Assembly (NCBI GenBank): GCA_003343625.1
Contig: QAKV01000030.1
Span: 27,141-91,140 of the forward strand
DNA: 64,000 nucleotides
Reading direction: 5' to 3'
Source of the DNA: Clostridiales bacterium
GTDB lineage: Bacteria > Bacillota > Clostridia > Lachnospirales > Lachnospiraceae
Below, piece by piece: positions 17,681 to 26,568 of this stretch. The notes beneath the pieces were generated by a model that was given only the letters and a program-made list of their open reading frames with translations, did no database searches and was not told where the DNA came from. Both the position numbers and the translations under genes were made by a program. Position 1 is the first letter of the stretch, and every line of letters starts with the position of its first letter.

Positions 17681-18676
17681 TTATTCCGGCAGCGTATCCC
17701 GATACAATCGCAGCACGTTCCCCGAAAAAATCTTCTCCCGCTGGGACGCCGAAAATCCGGCTTTTTGAAATTCATCGTCCAGGACGGGCATCCTGCCGGC
17801 GCCCTCCAGCCCTTTTGGAGTGGGAATCCCGTCGAAATCACTGCCCAATCCCAGGCATTCGATCCCTCCTGTATTGACGATGTGCTTCGCATGGCGCACG
17901 ATCGCTTCCAGAACCGGTTTCCCGCTTTCTTCCGCTCCCTCGTCCAGAAATGACGGGCAAAAATTCAATCCCATCACGCCGCCCCTTAAGGCCAGTTTAC
18001 GGATCATATCGTCAGTCAGGTTGCGCACGTTTCCGCAGACAGCCCTGGCGTTGGAATGGCTGGCCACAAAAGGGCGATCGGTATGGGTCAGCACGTCGTA
18101 AAAACCCGCATCGGACAGATGAGAAACGTCCACGATCATCCCCATCCGCTGCATCTCTCCCACGAATTCGATCCCCTTCTCCGTCAGCCCTTTCACGGTC
18201 TGGGGGCGGAAAAAGTCCGTTTCTCCCCGCCCGCCTTCCGGTATGGTCACATTGGGAAAACCGATTTCATTCGGATAATTCCAGGTCAACGTCATCATGC
18301 GCACCCCGCGTTCAAACAGCCGCCGCAGTTTTTCCAGGCTGCCCTTGCAGACAGCCCCTTCCTCTACAGTCAGAAGGGCGCACATTTTTCCCTGTTCCTG
18401 TGCCTGCCGGATATCGGAAAATGCGCGCACTTGCGCGATCCGATCCCCGAATCGTTCCATCTGCTTTTCAAAGCAGTCCGCCAGAGAAAGAACCTGTTCC
18501 CACGGATCCTTTCCCTCTTCCAGGGCCACGAAAAGGGCGAAATTCTGCAGCAGATAATCCCCCTTTTCCATCTCCTCCAGGCTGACGTGCAGCCCGTTTT
18601 GTGCCAGGCTCCATCCCTCCTGCCCGCTTTCCGCCAGCGCGGCGATCGTATCGCAGTGCATATCCGCAACTTTCAT
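17681..18676 (-). CDS. Membrane dipeptidase family M19 (renal dipeptidase-like)
   Basis: This zinc metallopeptidase of the amidohydrolase superfamily hydrolyses dipeptides, including D-residue dipeptides in some members. The 331-residue protein shows the metal ligands in VADMHCDTIAAL, the bridging Glu in LLTVEEGAVCKG, His in MIVDVSHLSDAGF, and FVASHSNARAVCGNVRN. The C-terminal Asp is in LGLGSDFDGIPTPKGLEG. No signal peptide is seen, so it is likely cytoplasmic. The physiological substrate is not clear from context. Confidence 0.92.
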   Translation of the reverse strand: MKVADMHCDTIAALAESGQEGWSLAQNGLHVSLEEMEKGDYLLQNFALFVALEEGKDPWEQVLSLADCFEKQMERFGDRIAQVRAFSDIRQAQEQGKMCALLTVEEGAVCKGSLEKLRRLFERGVRMMTLTWNYPNEIGFPNVTIPEGGRGETDFFRPQTVKGLTEKGIEFVGEMQRMGMIVDVSHLSDAGFYDVLTHTDRPFVASHSNARAVCGNVRNLTDDMIRKLALRGGVMGLNFCPSFLDEGAEESGKPVLEAIVRHAKHIVNTGGIECLGLGSDFDGIPTPKGLEGAGRMPVLDDEFQKAGFSASQREKIFSGNVLRLYRDTLPE

Positions 18677-18702
18677 AAAAACCTCCTAAAAGCAGGACAG
18701 AC

Positions 18703-18742
18703 AAAGAGACTGCCGCATATCCATGAATGCGACAGCCTCTTT
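18703..18742 (-). terminator. Imperfect hairpin after yajC
   Basis: Two 16-base arms pair at 14 positions (AAAGAG-CTG-CGCAT pattern) around an 8-base loop. It lies between the yajC stop and the dipeptidase start. The U tract is weak, so attenuation rather than full termination is possible. Confidence 0.55.
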
Positions 18743-18748
18743 CCATCC

Positions 18749-19075
18749 TTATTTCGTTTCCGTTTCCGCCTTTTCCACCTGGGAAATCGCGCTCTTTTGC
18801 ATCGGGATACGGCAGTTCTTGTTGTTGCCGAACTCCACGATCACGGTGTCATCCGTGATGTCGATGATGATGCCGTAAAACCCGCTGCTGGTCAGAACGC
18901 AGTCCCCGATTTCCAGAGTGGACAACATAGCGCTCATCTTCTTCTGTTCCTTCTTCTGCGGACGGTATAAAACAAAATAGAAAAATACGCCGAAGATCAG
19001 GACGTACATCAGAATGACCGGCAGCATGCTCCCCACGCCGGCGGTTTGTGCTGACTCAGTCAGTAAAATGCCCAT
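18749..19075 (-). CDS. yajC: YajC, Sec translocon accessory subunit
   Basis: This small membrane protein associates with SecDF in protein export. It is 108 residues with one N-terminal helix (about 18-38, PVILMYVLIFGVFFYFVLY). The family signature RPQKKEQKKMSAML follows, then a small beta domain (LEIGDCVLTSSGFYGIII). TTAGGAGGAGC precedes the ATG. It follows tgt by 36 bases, the usual tgt-yajC order in bacteria. Confidence 0.95.
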   Translation of the reverse strand: MGILLTESAQTAGVGSMLPVILMYVLIFGVFFYFVLYRPQKKEQKKMSAMLSTLEIGDCVLTSSGFYGIIIDITDDTVIVEFGNNKNCRIPMQKSAISQVEKAETETK

Positions 19076-19111
19076 GAAAACAGCTCCTCCTAATTTACTT
19101 TTAACTTACGT

Positions 19112-20257
19112 CTATTGCTCATCATACACAATATTTTGCATTCCGTCAAGTTTCCGCTTCTTATAAGCGGCAAATTCTCCCCGATCGATGGCCTCCCGTA
19201 TTTCCGTCATCATCGTATTATAAAAATACAGATTGTGCAGCACGCACAGCCTCATGCCCAGCATCTCCTTTGCCTTCAGCAGATGCCGGATATAGGCCCT
19301 GGAGTACCTCCTGCAGGCCGGGCAGGAGCAGCCCGGCTCGATTGGCCGGTCATCCAGCTCATATTTTGCGTTGAACAGATTGATCTTGCCGAAATTGGTG
19401 TACAGGTGGCCGTGACGGCCGTTTCTCGTGGGATAGACGCAGTCGAAAAAGTCCACTCCCCGCTCCACCGCTTCCAGAATATTCGCCGGAGTGCCTACTC
19501 CCATCAAATAAGTGGGTTTGTCCTGAGGCAGGTATGGCACCGTTTCTTCTAAGATGTGATACATCTCCTCATGGGTTTCCCCCACCGCCAATCCGCCCAC
19601 CGCATAGCCGTCCAGATCCATCTCTGCGATGCGCCTGGCGTGGTCGATCCGGATATCCTCATAGACCGCCCCCTGATTGATGCCGAACAGAAGCTGGTTT
19701 GGATTGAGCGTGTCCGGAAGCCCGTTTAAGCGGTTCATCTCCTTCCTGCACCGCTCCAGCCATCGGGTGGTCCTGTCCACGGAATTTTTCACATATTCCC
19801 GCTCCGCTTTGGCCGGGGCGCATTCGTCGAAAGCCATGGCGATGGTGGAAGCCAGATTGGACTGGATCCGCATGCTCTCCTCCGGCCCCATAAAGATCTT
19901 GTGCCCGTCGATATGGCAGCGGAAAGTCACGCCTTCCTCCCTGATCTTTCGCAGCCCCGCCAGGGAGAAAACCTGAAATCCGCCGGAATCCGTCAGGATG
20001 GGCCTGTTCCAGGACATGAACTTATGCAGGCCCCCGAACTTCCTGATCTTCTCGTCTCCGGGACGAACGTGGAGATGATAGGTATTGGACAGCTCCACCT
20101 GAGTGCCGATCCCCTCCAGGTCTTCCGTGGAGACCGCGCCCTTGATAGCGGCCACCGTGCCCACGTTCATGAACACCGGGGTCTGAATCGTGCCGTGCAC
20201 CGTCTCCATCTCCGCCCGTTTGGCCCTTCCTTCCGTTTTCAAAACCCGATATGTCAT
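19112..20257 (-). CDS. tgt: tRNA-guanine transglycosylase
   Basis: This enzyme inserts a queuosine precursor in place of guanine-34 of tRNAs with GUN anticodons. The 382-residue protein has the catalytic Asp in LTDSGGFQVFSLAGL, the GGLAVGETHEEM substrate segment, the second Asp region VDFFDCVYPTRNGRHG, and the zinc site CSCPACRRYSRAYIRHLL. The ORF runs 14 codons further upstream, but the ATG at 20257 overlaps the preceding stop as ATGA and has AGGAG 8 bases before it, which settles the start. Confidence 0.97.
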   Translation of the reverse strand: MTYRVLKTEGRAKRAEMETVHGTIQTPVFMNVGTVAAIKGAVSTEDLEGIGTQVELSNTYHLHVRPGDEKIRKFGGLHKFMSWNRPILTDSGGFQVFSLAGLRKIREEGVTFRCHIDGHKIFMGPEESMRIQSNLASTIAMAFDECAPAKAEREYVKNSVDRTTRWLERCRKEMNRLNGLPDTLNPNQLLFGINQGAVYEDIRIDHARRIAEMDLDGYAVGGLAVGETHEEMYHILEETVPYLPQDKPTYLMGVGTPANILEAVERGVDFFDCVYPTRNGRHGHLYTNFGKINLFNAKYELDDRPIEPGCSCPACRRYSRAYIRHLLKAKEMLGMRLCVLHNLYFYNTMMTEIREAIDRGEFAAYKKRKLDGMQNIVYDEQ

Positions 20258-21402
20258 TTTCTGCACTCCTGTTCCCTCCCTTTTTCTTCTTCTTTCCAAA
20301 TCCCTCTCAACCGTTCATCCAGCCGTTGGAAAAAGCCGCGGATCCTTTTGCTGTTATCCAATGGAGAAAACAGTTTCTGGCGCACCAGCTCGATCAGCGT
20401 ACAGACGCAGTAAACCGCCAGGATTACCCCGAAGCTCGCCGGCAGCAGGTACCACTGATCCAGCCAGGACGCCCCGTCGATTTTCGTCCATAATGTTTCC
20501 CGAATATAATAGTGATCGTGGATCAGATAAACCCCGAAAGACGCTCCCGCCACCAGGGTGATGGCCGCACAGACCCTCTTTCCTTCGATCCGCAGATTCA
20601 AAAACGCGACGAACAGAAGAACCGCGGCTATGGTCACAAGGATCGAACTGTAGGAAAAGAATACGCTGTATCCCCACATCAGATCCTCCAGAATGCTGAT
20701 TTGGGAAAGCGGCGTCAGGAGCAGCGCCTCGATGACGAATCGGCTCAGGGGGATGAGCAGAGAAGCCCCGATCCCCAAGAGCAATTTCCTGCAAAACTTC
20801 CCGTCAGGCCGGTAGTACAGCCGCAGATAGGCCCCCATCAGGTAGACTGTCAGAAACCATGCAATGCTCACGCCCCCGGCCGTATTGAGCGCGGAGGAAA
20901 AATAGATCAGGTTGGGCCAGGCGGAAACCAGCGCAAAGCAAAGGGCGATCGCGCACTGAAGCTGCCTTTTCGTCAGGGAACGGATCAGGCGGTTCATCAG
21001 CGGAGCCAGCAAATACATGCCCACATACATGGAGACGAACCAGTAAAAGTCGGACAGGATCGGCAGCACGGAATAGACCAGATATTTGAATTCTTTTTCC
21101 ACGTCCGTAAACAGCCAGAACAGCAGCGTGATCCCGAACGCATAAAAAAATACCTGCCCTGCCATCCGCGCGATCTTAAAGGTGGAGAACTTCGCGTCTA
21201 CTAAAAAGAAGCTGCTGATGAGCAGATAGATGTTGATGCAGGTGAAGGAAACGCCGAACAGCGTCCAGACGATATAATAGGGAACGCTTCCCGGCCGGGC
21301 CATGGTGATCATATTCCCGTGGTTGACCAGGTGAGCGGTGACCACCATCACCATGGCGATGATGCGCAGCAGTTCCAGATTGGCCTGTCTTTGCTTTTTC
21401 AT
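20254..21402 (-). CDS. Acyltransferase 3 family membrane protein
   Basis: The 382-residue protein has about ten membrane helices. It begins QANLELLRIIAMVMVVTAHL, the Acyl_transf_3 motif with the conserved His after a Leu-rich helix. Family members O-acetylate peptidoglycan, polysaccharides or lipids, and the substrate cannot be predicted here. The C-terminus is charged and cytoplasmic. The ORF can be extended 18 codons, but AAAAAGGAGG before the ATG at 21402 and the promoter position favour this start. It is translationally coupled to tgt. Confidence 0.88.
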   Translation of the reverse strand: MKKQRQANLELLRIIAMVMVVTAHLVNHGNMITMARPGSVPYYIVWTLFGVSFTCINIYLLISSFFLVDAKFSTFKIARMAGQVFFYAFGITLLFWLFTDVEKEFKYLVYSVLPILSDFYWFVSMYVGMYLLAPLMNRLIRSLTKRQLQCAIALCFALVSAWPNLIYFSSALNTAGGVSIAWFLTVYLMGAYLRLYYRPDGKFCRKLLLGIGASLLIPLSRFVIEALLLTPLSQISILEDLMWGYSVFFSYSSILVTIAAVLLFVAFLNLRIEGKRVCAAITLVAGASFGVYLIHDHYYIRETLWTKIDGASWLDQWYLLPASFGVILAVYCVCTLIELVRQKLFSPLDNSKRIRGFFQRLDERLRGIWKEEEKGREQECRK

Positions 21403-21427
21403 AGAGACCTCCTTTTTCAATTCTTTC

Positions 21428-21456
21428 AGTATAGCAGATTCCCTTGTATCCGTCAA
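21428..21456 (-). promoter_or_regulatory. Promoter of acyltransferase-tgt-yajC
   Basis: On the minus strand TTGACG and TATACT are 17 bases apart. It overlaps the rightward aroC promoter (21444-21472). Both -10 boxes are part of TATACTGAAA, which appears as inverted arms. Confidence 0.82.
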
Positions 21457-21472
21457 AAAAATGTTTTATACT
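21444..21472 (+). promoter_or_regulatory. Promoter of aroC
   Basis: TTGTAT and TATACT are 17 bases apart, with the -10 about 40 bases before the aroC ATG. The -35 overlaps the spacer of the leftward promoter, so the two polymerases should exclude each other. Confidence 0.8.
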
Positions 21473-21512
21473 GAAAAAAGTGTCAATCAGCGCATTTGGA
21501 AAGGAGAATCTC

Positions 21513-22613
21513 ATGGCCGGATCCACATTCGGAACACATTTCACCATCACCACCTGGGGGGAATCCCACGGGAAAGCTCTCGGCGTCGTCGTAGACGGAT
21601 GCCCTGCGGGGCTCCTTCTGCAGGAATCGGACATCCAGGCTTATCTGGATCGCAGGAAGCCCGGTTCTACCCCGTTTTCCACCCCGAGAAAGGAAGCGGA
21701 TCAGGTGCAGATCCTTTCCGGCGTCTTCGAGGGCAAAACCACCGGGACGCCCATCAGCCTGCTGGTGCTCAATACCTCCCAGCGCTCCGCCGACTATTCG
21801 GAAATCGCTTCTTATTATCGGCCGGGTCATGCGGATTATACGTTCGATGCGAAATACGGATTCCGCGACTATCGGGGCGGAGGGCGCTCTTCCGGCCGGG
21901 AAACCATCGGCCGGGTGGCGGCCGGAGCCATCGCGGCGAAGATCTTGGAGGAGCTCGGGATCACGGTACGGGCCTATACGAAGTCTATCGGCCCGGTCTC
22001 CATCGATCCCGCCCGCTTCGACCCGGAGGCGATCCTTTCCACCCCCACCGCCATGCCGGATCGGGCGGCGGATGAAAAGGCGCAGGAATGGCTGACCGCC
22101 TGCATGAAGGAACAGGATTCCTCCGGCGGCGTGGTGGAGTGCGTCATTTCCGGCATGCCCGCCGGCATCGGCGAGCCGGTTTTCGATAAACTGGACGCCC
22201 GTCTGGGAAACGCCCTCTTTTCCATCGGCGCCGTCAAGGCGGTGGAAATCGGCGACGGCACCGCGGTTTCCGTCGCCAAAGGCTCCGAAAACAACGATCC
22301 TTTCCGGATCCGGGACGGGCGGATCGTCAAGGCTGCCAATCACGCCGGCGGCATTCTGGGGGGGATCAGCGACGGGTCGGACATCGTGATGCGGGCCCAC
22401 ATCAAACCCACTCCTTCCATTTTCCGCCCTCAGGAAACCGCCGGTGCAGACGGTCAGGAGCGGACGGTTTCCATCCGGGGCCGGCACGATCCCGTCATCG
22501 TCCCCCGGGCCGTCGTAGTGGTGGAATGTATGGCGGCCCTGACCGTGACGGATCTGCTCTTTTCCAATATGAGCGCCCGTCTGGATAAGATCCTTTCCTT
22601 TTACGGAAAATAG
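21513..22613 (+). CDS. aroC: Chorismate synthase
   Basis: This FMN-dependent lyase makes chorismate from EPSP at the end of the shikimate pathway. The 366-residue protein begins GSTFGTHFTITTWGESHGKA, the family signature. It also contains RPGHADYTFDAKYGFRDYRG, GGGRSSGRETIGRVAAGAIA and the C-terminal VVPRAVVVVECMAALTVTD. AAAGGAG lies before the ATG. It is followed immediately by a new promoter for the ABC-F gene, so it may be monocistronic. pheA, which uses chorismate, lies 12 kb away. Confidence 0.98.
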   Translation: MAGSTFGTHFTITTWGESHGKALGVVVDGCPAGLLLQESDIQAYLDRRKPGSTPFSTPRKEADQVQILSGVFEGKTTGTPISLLVLNTSQRSADYSEIASYYRPGHADYTFDAKYGFRDYRGGGRSSGRETIGRVAAGAIAAKILEELGITVRAYTKSIGPVSIDPARFDPEAILSTPTAMPDRAADEKAQEWLTACMKEQDSSGGVVECVISGMPAGIGEPVFDKLDARLGNALFSIGAVKAVEIGDGTAVSVAKGSENNDPFRIRDGRIVKAANHAGGILGGISDGSDIVMRAHIKPTPSIFRPQETAGADGQERTVSIRGRHDPVIVPRAVVVVECMAALTVTDLLFSNMSARLDKILSFYGK

Positions 22614-22615
22614 AG

Positions 22616-22643
22616 TTGCAAATTCGCGGATTTTCTGTACAAT
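22616..22643 (+). promoter_or_regulatory. Promoter of the ABC-F operon
   Basis: TTGCAA and TACAAT are 16 bases apart, beginning 3 bases after the aroC stop. The leader to the ABC-F ATG is about 55 bases. Confidence 0.75.
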
Positions 22644-22704
22644 ACAATAGGATACTACCGAAGGACGGATCATGCGATATTTAAAATAAGAAAGGATTGA
22701 ATCT

Positions 22705-24342
22705 ATGATCAGTGCGAACAACGTGACGCTGCGCCTGGGCAAAAAGGCGCTGTTTGAAGATGTGAATATTAAATTTACGGAAGGCAACTGTTACGGCCTG
22801 ATCGGCGCCAACGGCGCCGGCAAGTCCACCTTTTTGAAAATCCTCTCCGGGCAGCTGGAAACCACCAACGGCGATGTGGTCATCACCCCCGGCCAGCGGC
22901 TGTCCGTCCTGGAGCAGGATCATTTCAAATACGACGACTATACCGTCATGGATACAGTCATCATGGGCAATGCCCGCCTGTACGAAATCATGAAAGAAAA
23001 AGACGCCATTTACGCCAAAGAGGATTTTTCCGACGAGGATGGCATCCGCGCTTCTGAACTGGAAGCGGAATTCGCAGAGATGGATGGCTGGAATGCGGAA
23101 TCCGACGCCGCCACCCTTTTGAACGGCCTGGGGATTGAGACGGATTTGCACTACAGCCTCATGAAGGACTTAAACGGCAGCCAGAAGGTCAAAGTCCTGC
23201 TGGCCAGGGCGCTGTTCGGCAATCCGGACATCCTGCTTTTGGACGAGCCCACCAACCATCTGGATCTGGATGCCATCGCCTGGCTCGAGGAGTTCCTCAT
23301 CGATTTCGAGAATACGGTTATCGTGGTCTCCCACGACCGGTATTTTTTAAATAAGGTCTGCACCCACATCGCGGACATCGACTATGGAAAAATTACCCTG
23401 TACGCCGGCAACTACGATTTCTGGTATGAGTCCAGCCAGCTCCTGATCAAACAGATGAAGGAAGCCAACCGGAAGAAGGAGGAAAAGATCAAGGAACTTC
23501 AGGAGTTCATCTCCCGCTTCTCCGCGAACGCTTCCAAATCCAAGCAGGCCACTTCCAGAAAGCGCGCGCTTGAAAAGATCCAGCTGGACGAGATCAAACC
23601 CTCCAGCCGGAAATACCCCTATATCGACTTTCGCCCTGACCGTGAGATCGGCAACGAAGTGCTCACCGTGGAAGGCATCAGCAAGACCGTCAATGGCGTC
23701 AAGGTGCTGGACAACATCTCCTTTATCGTAGGCCACAACGACAAGATCGCCTTCGTGGGCGGCAACGAACTGGCTAAAACCACCCTGTTCCAGATCCTGG
23801 TCGGGGAGCTCGAGCCGGACGAAGGCAGCTATAAATGGGGGGTCACCACCTCCCAGGCGTATTTCCCAAAGGATCCCACGGACGAGTTCGATACCGACGA
23901 TACCATCGTCGAGTGGCTCACCGGTTACTCCCCGGTCAAAGACGTGACCTATGTGCGCGGATTTCTGGGCAGGATGCTGTTCGCCGGAGAAGACGGCGTG
24001 AAAAAGGTCCGGGTGCTCTCCGGCGGCGAGAAAGTGCGCTGCCTCCTCTCCAAAATGATGATTTCCGGGGCCAACTGTCTCGTTCTGGACGAACCCACCA
24101 ACCATCTGGACATGGAATCCATCACCGCTTTGAACAACGGGCTGATCAAGTTCCCCGGCGTGGCCCTCTTCTCCTGCCACGACCATCAGTTCGTCCAGAC
24201 CACCGCCAACAGGATCATGGAAATCCTTCCCAACGGCTCCCTGGTGGATAAGATCACCACGTACGACGAATATCTGGCCAGCGACGAAATGGCCAGAAAG
24301 CGCACGGTTTATACTGCCAACCGGGAAGAGGACGAGAATTGA
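22705..24342 (+). CDS. ABC-F ATPase of the YkpA/YbiT type
   Basis: The 545-residue soluble protein has two ATP-binding cassettes joined by a charged linker (about 235-300) and no membrane domain. Domain 1 has GANGAGKST, signature LNGSQKVKVLLARAL and ILLLDEPTNHLD. Domain 2 has a degenerate Walker A GGNELAKTT, signature LSGGEKVRCLLSKMM and CLVLDEPTNHLD. The odd second Walker A also occurs in Bacillus YkpA as I remember it, so it is a family trait rather than damage. Related ABC-F proteins act on the ribosome. Resistance function is not implied. A TTGA overlap couples it to the next gene. Confidence 0.92.
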   Translation: MISANNVTLRLGKKALFEDVNIKFTEGNCYGLIGANGAGKSTFLKILSGQLETTNGDVVITPGQRLSVLEQDHFKYDDYTVMDTVIMGNARLYEIMKEKDAIYAKEDFSDEDGIRASELEAEFAEMDGWNAESDAATLLNGLGIETDLHYSLMKDLNGSQKVKVLLARALFGNPDILLLDEPTNHLDLDAIAWLEEFLIDFENTVIVVSHDRYFLNKVCTHIADIDYGKITLYAGNYDFWYESSQLLIKQMKEANRKKEEKIKELQEFISRFSANASKSKQATSRKRALEKIQLDEIKPSSRKYPYIDFRPDREIGNEVLTVEGISKTVNGVKVLDNISFIVGHNDKIAFVGGNELAKTTLFQILVGELEPDEGSYKWGVTTSQAYFPKDPTDEFDTDDTIVEWLTGYSPVKDVTYVRGFLGRMLFAGEDGVKKVRVLSGGEKVRCLLSKMMISGANCLVLDEPTNHLDMESITALNNGLIKFPGVALFSCHDHQFVQTTANRIMEILPNGSLVDKITTYDEYLASDEMARKRTVYTANREEDEN

Positions 24343-25196
24343 GAACCGTCGATCTGCACGTCCATTCCGACAAATCCGACGGCAGCTTCGCCCCGGCCGC
24401 CCTGGTGGATCTGGCGGCCGCCAAGGGGCTGTCCGCCTTCGCGCTGACGGATCACGACACTACCGCCGGGATCCGGGAAGCGACGGAAGCGGGAAAGAAA
24501 AAGGGGATCGAAGTCGTCCCCGGTATCGAATTTTCCACGGAGTACGGCGGGAAGGACATCCACATCGTAGGGCTTTTCATCGACGAAAACGCTCCCGCTT
24601 TTCTGGCGCAGCTCCAAGAGTTCATGGAATCCCGAATTCGCCGCAATGAAAAGCTGTGCGCGCGGCTGCAGGAGGCAGGGATCGACATCGCCTATGAAGC
24701 CCTTCTCAATGCCTTTCCCGGTTGCGTTATCACCCGCGGCCATTACGCCCGTTTTCTGTTGGATCGCGGCTATGTGAAAAGCCTGCCGGAAGCCTTCGAA
24801 CGATATCTGGGCGACCATACCCGATATTTCGTTCCCCGGGAAAAAATCACACCGAAGCGGGCTGTGGAGCTGATCCTTCAGACAAAAGGCCTCCCCGTCC
24901 TGGCCCATCCCCTCCTCTATCACATGGGGAGGGATTCGCTGGAAACTCTGGTTCGCAGCCTGGCCGAAGCGGGCCTGACGGGGATAGAAGTGTTCTATTC
25001 CACCCACAGCGAGGGGGAAACGCGGCAGATGCAGCAGCTCGCCGCCCGGTTCGGCCTGCTGCCTTCGGGAGGCTCGGACTTTCACGGCAAAGCGAAACCC
25101 AAATTGGAGCTGGGCACGGGCTATGGACGTCTTGTCGTTCCGGAATCCGTGCTGGACGGCTTGAAAGCCAAAAGAAAGGAACTCTTCGATGTCTGA
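24339..25196 (+). CDS. PHP-domain phosphoesterase (YciV/RNase AM-like)
   Basis: The 285-residue metal-dependent phosphoesterase has the PHP motifs: DLHVHSDKSDGSF at the N-terminus, FALTDHDTTAGIREA, GIEFSTEYGGKDIHIVG, LAHPLLYH and GGSDFHGKAKP. Characterised relatives hydrolyse 3',5'-bisphosphonucleotides or trim RNA 5' ends. The start is a TTG overlapping the ABC-F stop as TTGA, and the end overlaps the HAD gene by 8 bases, so the three genes are tightly coupled. Confidence 0.9.
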   Translation: MRTVDLHVHSDKSDGSFAPAALVDLAAAKGLSAFALTDHDTTAGIREATEAGKKKGIEVVPGIEFSTEYGGKDIHIVGLFIDENAPAFLAQLQEFMESRIRRNEKLCARLQEAGIDIAYEALLNAFPGCVITRGHYARFLLDRGYVKSLPEAFERYLGDHTRYFVPREKITPKRAVELILQTKGLPVLAHPLLYHMGRDSLETLVRSLAEAGLTGIEVFYSTHSEGETRQMQQLAARFGLLPSGGSDFHGKAKPKLELGTGYGRLVVPESVLDGLKAKRKELFDV

Positions 25197-26001
25197 AAAA
25201 ATCCTGTTCACCGATATGGATGGCACTTTACTGACCTCCCGGAAAACCGTTTCTCCTGCCCTGGCCGGCCTGATCTCCGAGATGATAGCCGCAGGCCATC
25301 ATCTCGTCCTGTCTTCAGGCAGGACTCTGCCGAGCATCCTCTCTTCCGCCAAAAAGGCCGGGCTTTTATATCCGGACACTTTGATCATCGCAGTCAATGG
25401 CAATCTGGTATATGACTGTAAAAATCAAAAGGCGCTGCTGGAAAAGACCGTCCCGGTACCCATCTGCCGGGGCATCATCGATCTGGCCCACGCCTACGGC
25501 CTGCACATCCAGTCCTATGACGATTCCCGTGTAGTCTGCGAAAAGGAGGGGCCGGAGCTTTCCTTCTATCAAAAGAGCACCGGCCTTTCGGCGGTGCTCA
25601 CAGACGACATCATGGGCTATATTGGACATTCCCCTCACAAACTGCTGGCCATCGATTTGAAGAACAAAAACCGGCTGCTTTCCCTGCAGAAAGACATCCT
25701 CTCTCTCTACGGGGATACAGTGACCGCCATCTTCTCCTGCGACCAGTATCTGGAGGTATTCGACAAAACGGCCGGCAAAGGAAATGCCCTGCGCTTTGTC
25801 TGCGATCATCTCGGCATCCCCGTTTCGGATTCCGTAGCGGCCGGAGACGCTGAAAACGACATTTCCATGCTCGACTCCGCCGGCGTGGCTGTGGCTATGG
25901 CCAACGCGCCTCAGGAGGTAAAAGTTCACGCGGATTTCATCACCCGGGCGGATAATGATCATGACGGGTTAGGGGAGGCGATCCTGCGGTACTTTTTGTG
26001 A
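25189..26001 (+). CDS. Cof-type HAD-IIB sugar/cofactor phosphatase
   Basis: The 270-residue phosphatase has motif I FTDMDGTLLTSRKT with nucleophile Asp, motif II LVLSSGRTLPSI, a C2 cap with VAINGN-type residues (IIAVNGNLVYD), and motif IV AAGDAENDISMLDSAG. C2-cap HAD proteins act on sugar phosphates, FMN or pyridoxal phosphate, and the substrate cannot be read from sequence. It ends the ABC-F/PHP operon, and its last codons are inside the terminator hairpin. Confidence 0.9.
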   Translation: MSEKILFTDMDGTLLTSRKTVSPALAGLISEMIAAGHHLVLSSGRTLPSILSSAKKAGLLYPDTLIIAVNGNLVYDCKNQKALLEKTVPVPICRGIIDLAHAYGLHIQSYDDSRVVCEKEGPELSFYQKSTGLSAVLTDDIMGYIGHSPHKLLAIDLKNKNRLLSLQKDILSLYGDTVTAIFSCDQYLEVFDKTAGKGNALRFVCDHLGIPVSDSVAAGDAENDISMLDSAGVAVAMANAPQEVKVHADFITRADNDHDGLGEAILRYFL

Positions 26002-26028
26002 AGTGCCGCATCGCGCCTCCCACTTTTT
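25973..26028 (+). terminator. Terminator overlapping the HAD stop codon
   Basis: GGGAGGCG plus further pairs match a second arm ending CGCCTCCC, with one bulge, and the tail ACTTTTTCTT follows. The first arm lies in the coding end of the HAD gene. Confidence 0.75.
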
Positions 26029-26036
26029 CTTCCGGT

Positions 26037-26294
26037 CTATCCCTCCACAATCAGATACCTTCCATCGCCGACTTCAAAAACCTCGTCTGCATTCAGCAGG
26101 TCATCCCCGTCCTCGATGTCCACACCTTCTTCCTCGAAATATTCCCTGACTTCATCAGCTCCATTTACCACCACGGCCATACACTCTTCCAGGAATGTTT
26201 CCGCCTCCTCAGGCGTTTCTGCCACCGGTTCCGGAAAGAGCCGGCCCTGCTGCTCCAAAAAGCACTGCAGCACCAGATCATCGTATTCTTGCAT
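26037..26294 (-). CDS. Small acidic protein of unknown function, partner of the XRE regulator
   Basis: The 85-residue protein starts at an ATG with GGGAGAGGAGG upstream; a longer reading frame lacks such a site. It is strongly acidic, with EEAETFLEECMAVVVNGADE and a C-terminal DEVFEVGDGRYLIVEG. Similar small proteins occur in Lachnospiraceae, as far as I recall without a tested function. It follows the XRE gene by 20 bases and should be its operon partner. Antitoxin- or anti-regulator-like roles are only guesses. Confidence 0.65.
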   Translation of the reverse strand: MQEYDDLVLQCFLEQQGRLFPEPVAETPEEAETFLEECMAVVVNGADEVREYFEEEGVDIEDGDDLLNADEVFEVGDGRYLIVEG

Positions 26295-26314
26295 CGCTTT
26301 TCCTCCTCTCCCGT

Positions 26315-26536
26315 CTATTCCAGATCTTCCAGAAAATCGGCCATGGATATCTCCAATCCCCGGCAAAGGCGCATGACCGTATAGATCCCCGGATTTCGGG
26401 TGGAACCGTCCACCACATGCATAATAGTCGTCAGCGCAACGCCCGAAACGGCGGAAAGGGCATAAAATGAAATTCCCTTCTCGCGGCACATCCGCTCCAG
26501 CTTCTCTCCGATCTGATTCTCCTGTTTATTCTCCAT
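26315..26536 (-). CDS. XRE-family (Cro/cI-type) transcriptional regulator
   Basis: The 73-residue protein is one helix-turn-helix domain: IGEKLERMCREKGISFYALS, the recognition region VALTTIMHVVDGSTRNPG, and YTVMRLCRGLEISMADFLE. AAGAGGAGG precedes the ATG. There is no separate sensing domain. It may regulate itself and the acidic partner. An 8-base-pair inverted repeat (26569-26595) upstream is a candidate operator. Confidence 0.88.
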   Translation of the reverse strand: MENKQENQIGEKLERMCREKGISFYALSAVSGVALTTIMHVVDGSTRNPGIYTVMRLCRGLEISMADFLEDLE

Positions 26537-26568
26537 CTGTACCTCCTCTTCCTCCCATATCCGGTAGT

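Noticed and set aside
23700-23800. Degenerate second Walker A in the ABC-F protein as a sign of inactivation
   Set aside because: The same NELAxTT form occurs in YkpA-type proteins as I remember them, so it is a family feature.
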